This document shows, piece by piece, positions 45,060 through 53,448 of a stretch of 64,000 nucleotides of DNA. The DNA is taken from the NCBI RefSeq assembly GCF_012927265.1, contig NZ_JABBGF010000001.1, forward strand, positions 248,001-312,000. The letters run 5' to 3'. The notes under the pieces are model-generated. The model was not told the origin of the DNA, did not search any database, and worked only from the letters and a program-made list of their open reading frames with translations. A program made the position numbers and the translations under genes. The stretch is from Chryseobacterium cheonjiense. Its GTDB lineage: Bacteria > Bacteroidota > Bacteroidia > Flavobacteriales > Weeksellaceae. The first letter of the stretch is position 1; every line of letters starts with the position of its first letter.

Positions 45060-46241
45060 ATGCTTGGTACACTTGAGGTAAATATTAAAAAGACTAAACG
45101 ATCATTTGCAATTGGATATAGTGCAGTATTTTTAATTTTTTATTGTATAATTCCTCTTTTTTTTATGGGAAATCCTGCAAATGACAAAATTGCCGGTACA
45201 TTGGCGGGGATTACAATTTTGTCTATTTTAGGCTTTCTTACCTCTTTTTACATTAATTTTTTTCCCGAAGTTAAAAGAAAATATTTGGTTATAAATGGAG
45301 ATATATTCAGCAGATATGTATTCCTTTTTTATATCATAGTAGTTTTGCTGATTGTAGTTACTGCAGGTGAGTTACCTATTTTAGCTTCCTTAAGAGGTGC
45401 TAGTCAGGAGGATCTTTTCGGACTGAGAGAAGGATTTCTAAAAGATCGAAAAGGGTTTGAGATTATTTTTAGCTATTTAATAACATTGATTGACAGTACA
45501 TTTTTTCCATTTGTAATTATAAGGGCTTTTTTATACAAAAATAAAAACAGATATATATACTTAATTGCTTTTATTTTATATTCTATTTCTTTTTTGGAAA
45601 AGGCATATTTTCTAAAGATTGCTATCCCTCTTTTTCTGTTTTTTTATTATAAATCCAAAAATAAGAAAACATATTTACTAATAAGCGGAGGTGCTATTAT
45701 AGCAATTATCATTTTAATGTTCACCCTCTCGAAGTTTGATGCTATTGAAGTAATAAGAGATGAACCATTTTTTAGTATTTATCATATTCCTTCTACAGTT
45801 TCAGAGGCTGTTATCTGGAGGATTGTTGCGGTGCCCGTAATCACTGCATATCAAGGGCTTGATCTCTTTTTTTCAAATAGTTTTAATGGTGAATATCTGT
45901 ATGGAGCAACAAGTAGCTTATTGTCATCTTTATTCGGACTGGAAAGGATAAACTTTGAGAGAGTATTGTATCAAAGTCAATTCGGTGGGAGTGAGACCGG
46001 AAATGCTAATCAGTTTTATCTCATAGAAGCTTTTATTAATTACGGCTACATCGGTGTTTTTGTATTTTCTTTGATTGTAGGAAAAATGGCAAAAGACTTT
46101 ATCAATACCAAGAATATAGCTGTTATTTGTATCATTCCTTTATTATTTTATAGTCTTTTTAATTCAGGCTTAATAGGAAATCTGTTTAGTAACGGATATA
46201 TATTATTTTATTTAATGATTAAGTTTGTTAAATTTAAATAA
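45060..46241 (+). CDS. Wzy-type O-antigen/capsule polymerase candidate
   Basis: 393 residues, about ten to eleven hydrophobic segments, with a longer hydrophilic loop in the second half (about 240-320, containing SIYHIPSTVSEAVIW and SLFGLERINFERVLY). The loop and the ANQFYLIEAFINYGYIGVFVF segment are like O-antigen polymerases. It sits directly after the flippase, the usual place. The product would join repeat units on the lipid carrier in the periplasm. A second protein of similar type is at 56034, so which one polymerises and which one ligates is open. Confidence 0.75.
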   Translation: MLGTLEVNIKKTKRSFAIGYSAVFLIFYCIIPLFFMGNPANDKIAGTLAGITILSILGFLTSFYINFFPEVKRKYLVINGDIFSRYVFLFYIIVVLLIVVTAGELPILASLRGASQEDLFGLREGFLKDRKGFEIIFSYLITLIDSTFFPFVIIRAFLYKNKNRYIYLIAFILYSISFLEKAYFLKIAIPLFLFFYYKSKNKKTYLLISGGAIIAIIILMFTLSKFDAIEVIRDEPFFSIYHIPSTVSEAVIWRIVAVPVITAYQGLDLFFSNSFNGEYLYGATSSLLSSLFGLERINFERVLYQSQFGGSETGNANQFYLIEAFINYGYIGVFVFSLIVGKMAKDFINTKNIAVICIIPLLFYSLFNSGLIGNLFSNGYILFYLMIKFVKFK

Positions 46242-46255
46242 ATTTAAAATCTATA

Positions 46256-47644
46256 ATGTTTAAGAAAATTATCTGTACACTATTAATATTTTTAATATCA
46301 GAAAGTATATTGGCTGCCGGTTTTGATGATGACACCAAATATCTACAGACTTTGCTTTACGGTAAAAATCGAGTGGAATTTCCATCAGATAAAATTTATA
46401 CAATTAAAGGTACTCTTTATTTGAAGGATAATCAAACCATTATAGGTAATGGTACAACAATTATACAGTCATTACCCGAAAGCCCTATTTTTGATTGTGC
46501 TGAAAAAGAAAATATATCAATCACCGGAATTATTTTGAAAGGATACGGTAACGATTATATACCAACCTCTTCTTCCCTTGCCGTAGGTATCTATTGTTTA
46601 GGAACCAAAAACCTGACAATAAAAAAGAATAATTTTTTTAATTTTTCATATTCACCTATATCTGGCTTAAGAAATGTGAAAAATATACTTTTTGAAAATA
46701 ATTATTGTGAAGGTCCGGGATTAAACAATGCTGAAAATTATCAGAAAGATATGACAGGTGTTGCTTTGGGGGGTGAAGAAATTAAAATTATCAATAATAG
46801 AATAACCAACAGCTCACAAGGGATCATTATTGCGGAGGGAAGCAATAAGGTAATTCTTAAAAATAATCAAATATTTAATCTTCCTCTTGAACACGGTATT
46901 TATATTGACACCTCATGCTCGAATATTACTATAGAGAATAATCGCATTACTAATGTCAAAGGCTCAGGAATAAAAATCCAGAATAGAAATAAAATAATAG
47001 GCTTTGGAATAAGTAAAAATATAATTATAAAAAACAATAGCGTTTCAGATACAGAATTAGGGGATGGTATACTGGTTACCAATACCGAAGGAAGTGAAGT
47101 ATATGCCGAAAACGTCTTAATTGAGAGTAATACTATAAAAAATACAGGCCAGGATGGTATTAATATGAGAGTTTCGAAAAACAGTAAAGTTTCAGGTAAT
47201 AAAATTCAAAATACAAAAAGAGCAGGTATATATCTTAAAGATAATCATAATCTTACCATTTATCAAAACAGGATAGAAGATACAAAACAGAATGGTATTT
47301 TTGATGAGGGTTCCGGGAAAAATATCAATATAGACAACAATATTATTATAAATACAGGGATAGAAGGTATTGATAAAAATGGACTTAGTTCCGGGATCTT
47401 TATTCAGAATGGAGAAAACAGAAGTATTACAAACAATTATGTACAAGGTAATCCCAAATACACCCAATACGCATTATATATTCCTTATGGAAATCAAAAT
47501 ACAATGATCTTGAAAAATAATAAATTTATAGGTGCCAGAGATTCTGGTGCCAGATTTTCCGAGAAAAAAACAAAGTTTAAAGAATTTACCGGGAATCAAT
47601 TCGACTCCAAACTTAGTGGTTCAAAAAACTTAAATCAACCTTAA
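46256..47644 (+). CDS. Exported right-handed parallel beta-helix protein
   Basis: 462 residues. A signal peptide is visible (MFKKIICTLLIFLISESILA, cut before AGFDDD). The rest is a chain of short asparagine-rich turns (NNRITNSSQGIIIAEGSN, IENNRITNVKGSGIKIQNRN, ENNRI/KNNSV steps), typical of pectin-lyase-like solenoids with PbH1 repeats. Such proteins bind, cleave or epimerise polysaccharides (as AlgG does for alginate); no catalytic residues can be picked out. Its place between the polymerase and a glycosyltransferase suggests work on the locus's own polymer in the periplasm or at the surface. Confidence 0.82.
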   Translation: MFKKIICTLLIFLISESILAAGFDDDTKYLQTLLYGKNRVEFPSDKIYTIKGTLYLKDNQTIIGNGTTIIQSLPESPIFDCAEKENISITGIILKGYGNDYIPTSSSLAVGIYCLGTKNLTIKKNNFFNFSYSPISGLRNVKNILFENNYCEGPGLNNAENYQKDMTGVALGGEEIKIINNRITNSSQGIIIAEGSNKVILKNNQIFNLPLEHGIYIDTSCSNITIENNRITNVKGSGIKIQNRNKIIGFGISKNIIIKNNSVSDTELGDGILVTNTEGSEVYAENVLIESNTIKNTGQDGINMRVSKNSKVSGNKIQNTKRAGIYLKDNHNLTIYQNRIEDTKQNGIFDEGSGKNINIDNNIIINTGIEGIDKNGLSSGIFIQNGENRSITNNYVQGNPKYTQYALYIPYGNQNTMILKNNKFIGARDSGARFSEKKTKFKEFTGNQFDSKLSGSKNLNQP

Positions 47645-47653
47645 ATTAATGTG

Positions 47654-48802
47654 ATGAAGAAAAAAGGTTTATTTTTATTTGCCGATTATTTTGATTCTAC
47701 CACTACAATAATACGTGTCTTAAAAGCTTCAAAAGATGTATTTGGAGAAATTAATTTTCTGTATTGGGCTCGTTCGGGAGAAAAAAGAAATCCGCCTGAT
47801 GAAGAACTTTATAAAGGATTGCAATTCGATGCTTTTGCAGAAACAGCTAGTCCTAGGAGCTTTTCAGCGCTCTTATTATTTATTAAATTCCAATGGTGGT
47901 TGTTTAAACAATTGCTTCAGAAAAAATCAAATTTTATAGTTGCTTTTACTTTTTATACAATATTTCCAGCACTTGTATACAAGTATTTTATCAACTGGAA
48001 ATGTAAAGTGATTTACGATCCAAGAGATTATGCTGCAGATAGTTATAGAATTAATAAGACCATTAATTTTTTAATAAGGCTAATTGATAATATATTCATC
48101 AAGGCCTCGGATTTTGTAATATTTCCGGACAGACAGTATTTTATTTATTATGGATTATTTAAATTGAAAAATAATAAGTTCCTAATTCTTCCTAATTCTA
48201 CTGAAGATAGCATTGAACAAGTAAAGCAAAATGATATATATTTAAAATATAATCTTCCAAAAGATAAATTTATAATTCCGGTAATAGGATATTTTTCTGA
48301 AACAAGAGGTGAAAAAATTCTTTTTGATCTCATTAAAAAAAATGACCCCAGATTATTATTTGTTTTTGCAGGAGATATTAGGGACGAGAAATACTTGAAT
48401 TTTTTTAAGCAGCACAACAATATAACTTATCTGAAAAAAATACCTTATATAGATGCTTTGTCAATAATGAAAGAAGCTCTGCTGGTACCTCAGCTATATG
48501 ATCCAGAGCTTAGAAATAATGTTTATGCACTACCGACAAAATACTATGACTGTCTAATGGTAGGTACTCCGATAGTAGTTAGTTTAGGACAAATAGATGT
48601 TGCTCGCGAAATCATTGCCAATAAATTTGGATGGGCAATAGATTACTATGATGTAGAAAGTCTTTATAAAATTATCAATGATTATATCAATAACGAACAA
48701 ACTATAAACAAGGATGAACTCAGAAAATTTTTCTTGGAAAAGTATGATTACAGACTTTATAAGGTAAGGCTTAGAGAGATTTATAGTAAAATGTTAAATT
48801 AA
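47654..48802 (+). CDS. Glycosyltransferase, probably family 4
   Basis: 382 residues from the ATG at 47654 (a GTG lies directly before it). Two Rossmann-like halves (GT-B fold): an N-terminal acceptor half (GLFLFADYFDSTTTIIRVLK, CKVIYDPRDYAAD) and a C-terminal donor half (FIIPVIGYFSETRGEKILFDL, VFAGDI, VPQLYDPELRNNVYALPTKYYDCLMVGTPIVV). The late PTKYYDCLMVGTPIV replaces the E-x7-E of many GT4 enzymes. It is a candidate for adding the diamino uronic acid or L-FucNAc. It is the last gene before the terminator at 48965-49003. Confidence 0.82.
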   Translation: MKKKGLFLFADYFDSTTTIIRVLKASKDVFGEINFLYWARSGEKRNPPDEELYKGLQFDAFAETASPRSFSALLLFIKFQWWLFKQLLQKKSNFIVAFTFYTIFPALVYKYFINWKCKVIYDPRDYAADSYRINKTINFLIRLIDNIFIKASDFVIFPDRQYFIYYGLFKLKNNKFLILPNSTEDSIEQVKQNDIYLKYNLPKDKFIIPVIGYFSETRGEKILFDLIKKNDPRLLFVFAGDIRDEKYLNFFKQHNNITYLKKIPYIDALSIMKEALLVPQLYDPELRNNVYALPTKYYDCLMVGTPIVVSLGQIDVAREIIANKFGWAIDYYDVESLYKIINDYINNEQTINKDELRKFFLEKYDYRLYKVRLREIYSKMLN

Positions 48803-48964
48803 ATCAGTATTTTGCGAAATAATAGTGAATTTAATAATCGGAGTGTCTTAGTTTATTTCAGTAAATTCTCTCCGATTCGATCCATATTGATTTGAAGGAA
48901 TATGATTATTAACAATTTTTTACTCTAAAATATAAATTATCATACTATCTCCGGAGTAATTTAA

Positions 48965-49003
48965 GATAATTCCATCTTTATTATTCGGAATTATCATTTT
49001 TTT
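48965..49003 (+). terminator. Terminator splitting the polysaccharide locus
   Basis: Nine-base-pair stem GATAATTCC/GGAATTATC (48965-48973 with 48987-48995), loop of 13, then A and seven T. Confidence 0.8.
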
Positions 49004-49056
49004 ATATAAATTTTATTACAGTTTCTTAATTTATAGATGCAATAAAAAATAAAAAT

Positions 49057-49064
49057 TAAATTTG
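49057..49064 (+). promoter_or_regulatory. -7 element TAAATTTG of the second block
   Basis: Perfect TAnnTTTG, 21 bases before the preferred ATG at 49086. It starts the second transcription block of the polysaccharide locus. Confidence 0.6.
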
Positions 49065-49085
49065 CAAATGACGAATAAGACACAT

Positions 49086-50228
49086 ATGACAAATAGAAAC
49101 TATCAGATCTGTACCAAAACAATAATGGATACTACAGATCCACATATAATTTTCAATGAAAAAGGAGAAAGTGATTACTACACCAATTTTAAAGAAAATA
49201 TTGAACCCAATTGGCATACAGATGGAAGAGGCTATGACGAATTAATGAAAATTGCCGATAAAATAAAAAAAACATCAAAAAATAAAGATTTTGATTGTAT
49301 TATCGGCCTGAGTGGTGGATTGGACAGTTCGTATGCTGCTTATGTAGCCAAAGAAATTATGGGAATACGCCCCCTTATTTTCCATGTTGATGCAGGATGG
49401 AATACAGACAAAGCAGTTGGAAATATAGAAAAACTTATCAATGGATTGGGTCTGGACTTATTTACTGAAGTCATCAACTGGGAAGAAATGAAAGATTTGC
49501 AGCTTGCATTTTTAAAATCTCAGATTTCAGATCAGGATCTACCTCAGGATTATGCTTTTTTCTCAGCACTTTACAAATTCGCAAAAAAACATAAAATAAA
49601 TTATGTTCTTACAGGAGGGAATTTCTCCACGGAATGCTGTAGAGAACCTGAAGAATGGGGCGGTTTTCCGGGGATTGATACTACATTGGTTAAAGATATT
49701 CATTCTAAATTTGGTAAAAGACCACTTAGAACTTTTCCGTTAGTTGATATTCTTTCTTATAAAATATACTATAAATATGTTTATGGTATGGAAGTTTTTA
49801 AACCCTTGAACCTGGTACCGTATATTAAAAAAGATGCAGAAAATCTTTTAACGGAAAAATTCGGTTGGGAGCCTTTTCAGCATAAGCACCATGAATCCAG
49901 ATTTACACGTTTTTATGAAGATTACTGGCTGCCGAGAAAATTCGGGTATCAAAAAAGAAAAGCGCATTTTTCATCACTTATTCTTACAGGTCAAATGACC
50001 AGAGAAGAAGCTTTAGATAGAGTTTCCAGACCGGAATTATCAGAAGAATTCCTACAGAGGGAATTTGAGTATGTAGCCAATAAACTGGATCTTACAAAAG
50101 AAGAACTTCAGCAGATCTTTGAAGGTGAAAATAAAACATACAAAGACTATAAAAATAAAATGGGAATCATAAAACTGGGCGCCCAGGCAATGCAAAAATT
50201 GGGATTAGAAAAAAGATTATTCAGATGA
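49086..50228 (+). CDS. N-acetyl sugar amidotransferase (WbpG-like)
   Basis: 380 residues from the ATG at 49086. Upstream starts at 49062 and 49068 lie within or just behind the promoter element, and relatives begin close to YQICT. The ATP-pyrophosphatase loop is IIGLSGGLDSSYAAYV (about 70-85). The N-terminus shows ICTKTIMDTTDP; most relatives have CxxC there and a second cysteine pair about 15 residues later, both altered here (CTKT; SDYY). WbpG uses ammonia from HisH/HisF-like partners to turn an N-acetyl group of a sugar into an acetamidino group. The two partner genes follow directly. It overlaps the HisH-like gene by four bases. Confidence 0.9.
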   Translation: MTNRNYQICTKTIMDTTDPHIIFNEKGESDYYTNFKENIEPNWHTDGRGYDELMKIADKIKKTSKNKDFDCIIGLSGGLDSSYAAYVAKEIMGIRPLIFHVDAGWNTDKAVGNIEKLINGLGLDLFTEVINWEEMKDLQLAFLKSQISDQDLPQDYAFFSALYKFAKKHKINYVLTGGNFSTECCREPEEWGGFPGIDTTLVKDIHSKFGKRPLRTFPLVDILSYKIYYKYVYGMEVFKPLNLVPYIKKDAENLLTEKFGWEPFQHKHHESRFTRFYEDYWLPRKFGYQKRKAHFSSLILTGQMTREEALDRVSRPELSEEFLQREFEYVANKLDLTKEELQQIFEGENKTYKDYKNKMGIIKLGAQAMQKLGLEKRLFR

Positions 50229-50839
50229 TAACAATTATTGATTACGGGGTGGGAAATATCAATGCATTTGTAAATGTTTACAAAAGAGTAGATGTTCCCG
50301 TAAAAATTGCAAAGTCAAAAGACGATTTACTGGATGCCGAAAAGCTTATTCTTCCAGGAGTAGGACACTTTGACCATGCGATGAACCAGCTTAATAATTC
50401 CGGAATGCGCGATACACTCGATGATTTAGTATTAGATAAAAAAATACCCGTCATTGGAATCTGTGTAGGAATGCAGATGATGGCAAACAGTAGTGATGAA
50501 GGAAAACTAGAAGGATTGAAGTGGATTGATGCTACTGTTAAAAAATTTGATGAAACAAAAATTAATCAGGTAACGCGGCTGCCACATATGGGTTGGAATG
50601 ATGTAAAGCCTGTAAAAGACATGGAGCTGTTTAAAGGATTGGAAAAGGACTCAATTTTTTATTTTCTTCATACCTATTATTTTCATTGTCATAACAATGA
50701 AGACATAATGGCTGTAACAGAATATGGAGAAGAATTTGCATCAGCAGCACACCATGAGAATAAATACGGAATACAATTCCACCCTGAAAAAAGTCACCAC
50801 TACGGCGAAATTTTACTTCATAATTTTGCCAAACTTTAA
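50225..50839 (+). CDS. HisH-like glutamine amidotransferase subunit for the WbpG system
   Basis: 204 residues, class I glutaminase. The nucleophile is C80 in IGICVGMQ; the His-Glu of the triad is in QFHPEKSHHYG near the C-terminus; the start IIDYGVGNINAF is like HisH. It frees ammonia from glutamine. Because it stands between a WbpG-like and a HisF-like gene in a polysaccharide locus, it most likely serves sugar amidination rather than histidine synthesis. It overlaps the amidotransferase gene by four bases (ATGA), and the HisF-like gene follows after 15 bases. Confidence 0.9.
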   Translation: MITIIDYGVGNINAFVNVYKRVDVPVKIAKSKDDLLDAEKLILPGVGHFDHAMNQLNNSGMRDTLDDLVLDKKIPVIGICVGMQMMANSSDEGKLEGLKWIDATVKKFDETKINQVTRLPHMGWNDVKPVKDMELFKGLEKDSIFYFLHTYYFHCHNNEDIMAVTEYGEEFASAAHHENKYGIQFHPEKSHHYGEILLHNFAKL

Positions 50840-50854
50840 AACATTGTAACACGA

Positions 50855-51619
50855 ATGTTAAGACCCAGAATCATACCCAGTCTTCTAATACAGGATAATG
50901 GACTTGTAAAAACAGTAAACTTCAAAAATCCGAAATACGTTGGTGATCCCATTAATGCGGTACGGATATTTAATGAAAAGGAAGTTGACGAGCTTGCCAT
51001 CTTCGATATTGATGCAACTGTAAAAGGATTAGAACCAAATTATAGCCTTATTGAAAGAATTGCCAATCAGTCTAGAATGCCACTTTGCTATGGAGGCGGT
51101 GTAAAAACCGTTGAACAGGCACAAAAAATATTCGGACTTGGGATTGAAAAAATAGCACTTTCATCAGCTGTTCTTCAAAATCCGGGACTCATCACACAGA
51201 TAGCAGAGAGAGTGGGGTCTCAAAGTGTAATTGTAGTACTCGATGTCAAAAAAAAGCTCTTTGGCGGCCATGAAGCTTATACTCACAACGGAAAAAAATC
51301 TACGGGAATTAATCCTTTTAAATTTGCTGAAGAAGCCCAGAAACTGGGCGCTGGCGAAATCATCATCAATTCTATAGATCAGGATGGCATAATGAAAGGC
51401 TATGATATTGCATTAATTGATAAGATAAGAGAAAAGATATCTCTTCCTCTCACCGTTTTAGGAGGGGCAGGTTCTTTAAATGATATTAAACAGGTAATTG
51501 ACAGGCATGGGATTATTGGAGTAGCAGCAGGTAGTTTGTTTGTATTTAAAGGCGTGTACAGAGCCGTTTTAATAAACTACCCTTCTTTCGAAGAAAAAGA
51601 AGCTCTAAGGCAAAAATAA
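50855..51619 (+). CDS. HisF-like cyclase subunit for the WbpG system
   Basis: 254 residues, a TIM barrel of the HisF/HisA type. Segments present are RIIPSLLIQDNGLVKTVNF, FDIDATVKG, CYGGGVKTVEQAQKI, VIVVLDVKKKLFGG and IIINSIDQDGIMKGYDI. The first catalytic aspartate of true HisF (in RVIPCLDV) is replaced here by Q (LLIQDNG), with an aspartate next to it, while the second catalytic region (SIDQDG) is kept. That fits a paralog that channels ammonia rather than making imidazole. It acts with the HisH-like protein and the WbpG-like enzyme, two genes upstream. Confidence 0.88.
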   Translation: MLRPRIIPSLLIQDNGLVKTVNFKNPKYVGDPINAVRIFNEKEVDELAIFDIDATVKGLEPNYSLIERIANQSRMPLCYGGGVKTVEQAQKIFGLGIEKIALSSAVLQNPGLITQIAERVGSQSVIVVLDVKKKLFGGHEAYTHNGKKSTGINPFKFAEEAQKLGAGEIIINSIDQDGIMKGYDIALIDKIREKISLPLTVLGGAGSLNDIKQVIDRHGIIGVAAGSLFVFKGVYRAVLINYPSFEEKEALRQK

Positions 51620-51621
51620 TT

Positions 51622-53448
51622 ATGTGCGGAATAGCCGGAATAATATACAAGGATTATACACAGGTAAAAGAAGGGACTCTAAAAACAATGACAGATAAAA
51701 TGTCACACAGAGGTCCGGATGCAGAAGGCTTTTTTATTAATAAAAATATAGGATTTGGACATCGCAGATTATCAATCATTGATACAAGCCAGTCTGCAAA
51801 TCAGCCGTTTTGTCTTGGTGATCAATATGTTTTGGTTTTTAATGGCGCTATTTACAATTATATTGAACTGAAAGATGAGCTTATAAAAAAAGGTTATCAT
51901 TTTAAAACAGACTCCGACACGGAAGTCCTGATTACAGCTTATGATTGCTGGGGTGAAGAATGTGTTGGAAAATTCAACGGCATGTGGGCATTTGCTATTT
52001 TTGATCGTAAAAAAAATAAAATATTCTGTTCACGCGACCGGTTTGGAATCAAACCGTTTTATTATTTTACAAACAAAAATAAATTTATCTTTGCTTCGGA
52101 AATAAAACCTATTTTAGAAATTGAAAAGATCGAAAAAATAAGTATGCAGGTGCTTTTACAGTACCTTATTGCAAATAAATCTGAGCAGTCCAACGAAACT
52201 TTTTTTGATGGTATATTAAAACTTCCTCCATCACATAATCTTGTATATAACCTCACAGACAATAAGATTGATATTTATAAATATTATGATGTTCAATTTA
52301 GGAAAGAAATTAATGATCTGAGTCTGGAAGAATCTATAAGTATTTTTGAGAAAGAATTTGAAAAATCGATAAATCTAAGACTTAGATCAGATGTTAAAAT
52401 AGGAACAGCGTTAAGTGGCGGACTAGACAGCGCATACGTAGCTTCAATTATAAATAAAGTAAATGAGGGACCTCAAAAAAAATTAAATATTGTAGCAATT
52501 ACTGTAGGGTCAATAGACAAGAAAATTGATGAGAGTGAACTTTCTGATATAACCACTCGTTCTTTAGGAATAAAGCATGATATTATAGTTCCGGAAATTG
52601 ATGAATTTAAAGATACTTTTGAAGAGGTAATCTTTAAGCACGAAGAGCCTTTCGGTGGAATCTCAATCTACATGCAGAAATTCTTAATGAAAGAAGCAAA
52701 TAAATTAGGCGTTAAAGTACTTTTAGACGGTCAGGGTGCGGATGAAATATTATTGGGATATAATAAATATGTAATAGCCTACTTGAAAGATATTGATATA
52801 ATCAAAAAATTGCGTCTCATTTCTAAAATAAAAAATCAGTATAACATTTCAGTATTTAAGTTATTACAATTATACCTTTTTTTTTCTTCTTCTCATATCA
52901 GAAAGCTTTGGATAAGAAAGAATAGCTTTTTTCTAAAAAACAAGTATGTTAAATATCTTAATTTTAATGTTGGTCTTGAAAAATCTTATGGTAATATATT
53001 TAACCTTCAAAAAGATGAAATATTAAGGGATCAATTGCCAGAACTTTTAAAATGGGAAGATAAAAACTCAATGAGCTATTCAATAGAATCCAGACTCCCA
53101 TTCCTGGATTATAATTTAGTTGAAGTATGTTTATCAATAAATAATCAGTATAAAGTAAAAAATGGCTGGTCAAAATACATACTTAGAAAAAATCTGGAAA
53201 AGTATTTACCAGATAAGATTACCTATAATAAAAAGAAAATTGGTTTCGATGCGCCAGTGAAATATTGGTGGCCGAGATCCCAGGAAATAATTGATACGAT
53301 CAATAATTCAAAAATTGTACAGGAAATTTCAAAAAAGAAATTTACCTTTATAGCAGATCGTGAACTAGAATGGCGTCTATATAATATCGCAGTTTGGGAA
53401 AAGCTTTATAACATGAAATTAGAAATTAAAACACACAATGCAGATTAA
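51622..53448 (+). CDS. asnB: Asparagine synthase-like amidotransferase (AsnB family)
   Basis: 608 residues. The N-terminal glutaminase begins MCGIAGI, with Cys2 as nucleophile, and has SHRGPDAEGF and VFNGAIYNYIEL. The C-terminal synthetase has the PP-loop ALSGGLDSAYVASI (about 262-275) and LLDGQGADEILLGYNKY. The length is normal for AsnB. In polysaccharide loci such proteins are thought to amidate uronic acid carboxyl groups (compare WbpS); this is the likely role here, since a uronic acid is predicted. It starts two bases after the HisF-like gene and overlaps the capE-like gene by 11 bases. Confidence 0.88.
   Translation: MCGIAGIIYKDYTQVKEGTLKTMTDKMSHRGPDAEGFFINKNIGFGHRRLSIIDTSQSANQPFCLGDQYVLVFNGAIYNYIELKDELIKKGYHFKTDSDTEVLITAYDCWGEECVGKFNGMWAFAIFDRKKNKIFCSRDRFGIKPFYYFTNKNKFIFASEIKPILEIEKIEKISMQVLLQYLIANKSEQSNETFFDGILKLPPSHNLVYNLTDNKIDIYKYYDVQFRKEINDLSLEESISIFEKEFEKSINLRLRSDVKIGTALSGGLDSAYVASIINKVNEGPQKKLNIVAITVGSIDKKIDESELSDITTRSLGIKHDIIVPEIDEFKDTFEEVIFKHEEPFGGISIYMQKFLMKEANKLGVKVLLDGQGADEILLGYNKYVIAYLKDIDIIKKLRLISKIKNQYNISVFKLLQLYLFFSSSHIRKLWIRKNSFFLKNKYVKYLNFNVGLEKSYGNIFNLQKDEILRDQLPELLKWEDKNSMSYSIESRLPFLDYNLVEVCLSINNQYKVKNGWSKYILRKNLEKYLPDKITYNKKKIGFDAPVKYWWPRSQEIIDTINNSKIVQEISKKKFTFIADRELEWRLYNIAVWEKLYNMKLEIKTHNAD

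Noticed and set aside
50225..51619. hisH-hisF as histidine biosynthesis genes
   Set aside because: They follow a WbpG-like gene within a polysaccharide operon, other his genes are absent, and the HisF-like protein is altered at its first catalytic position.
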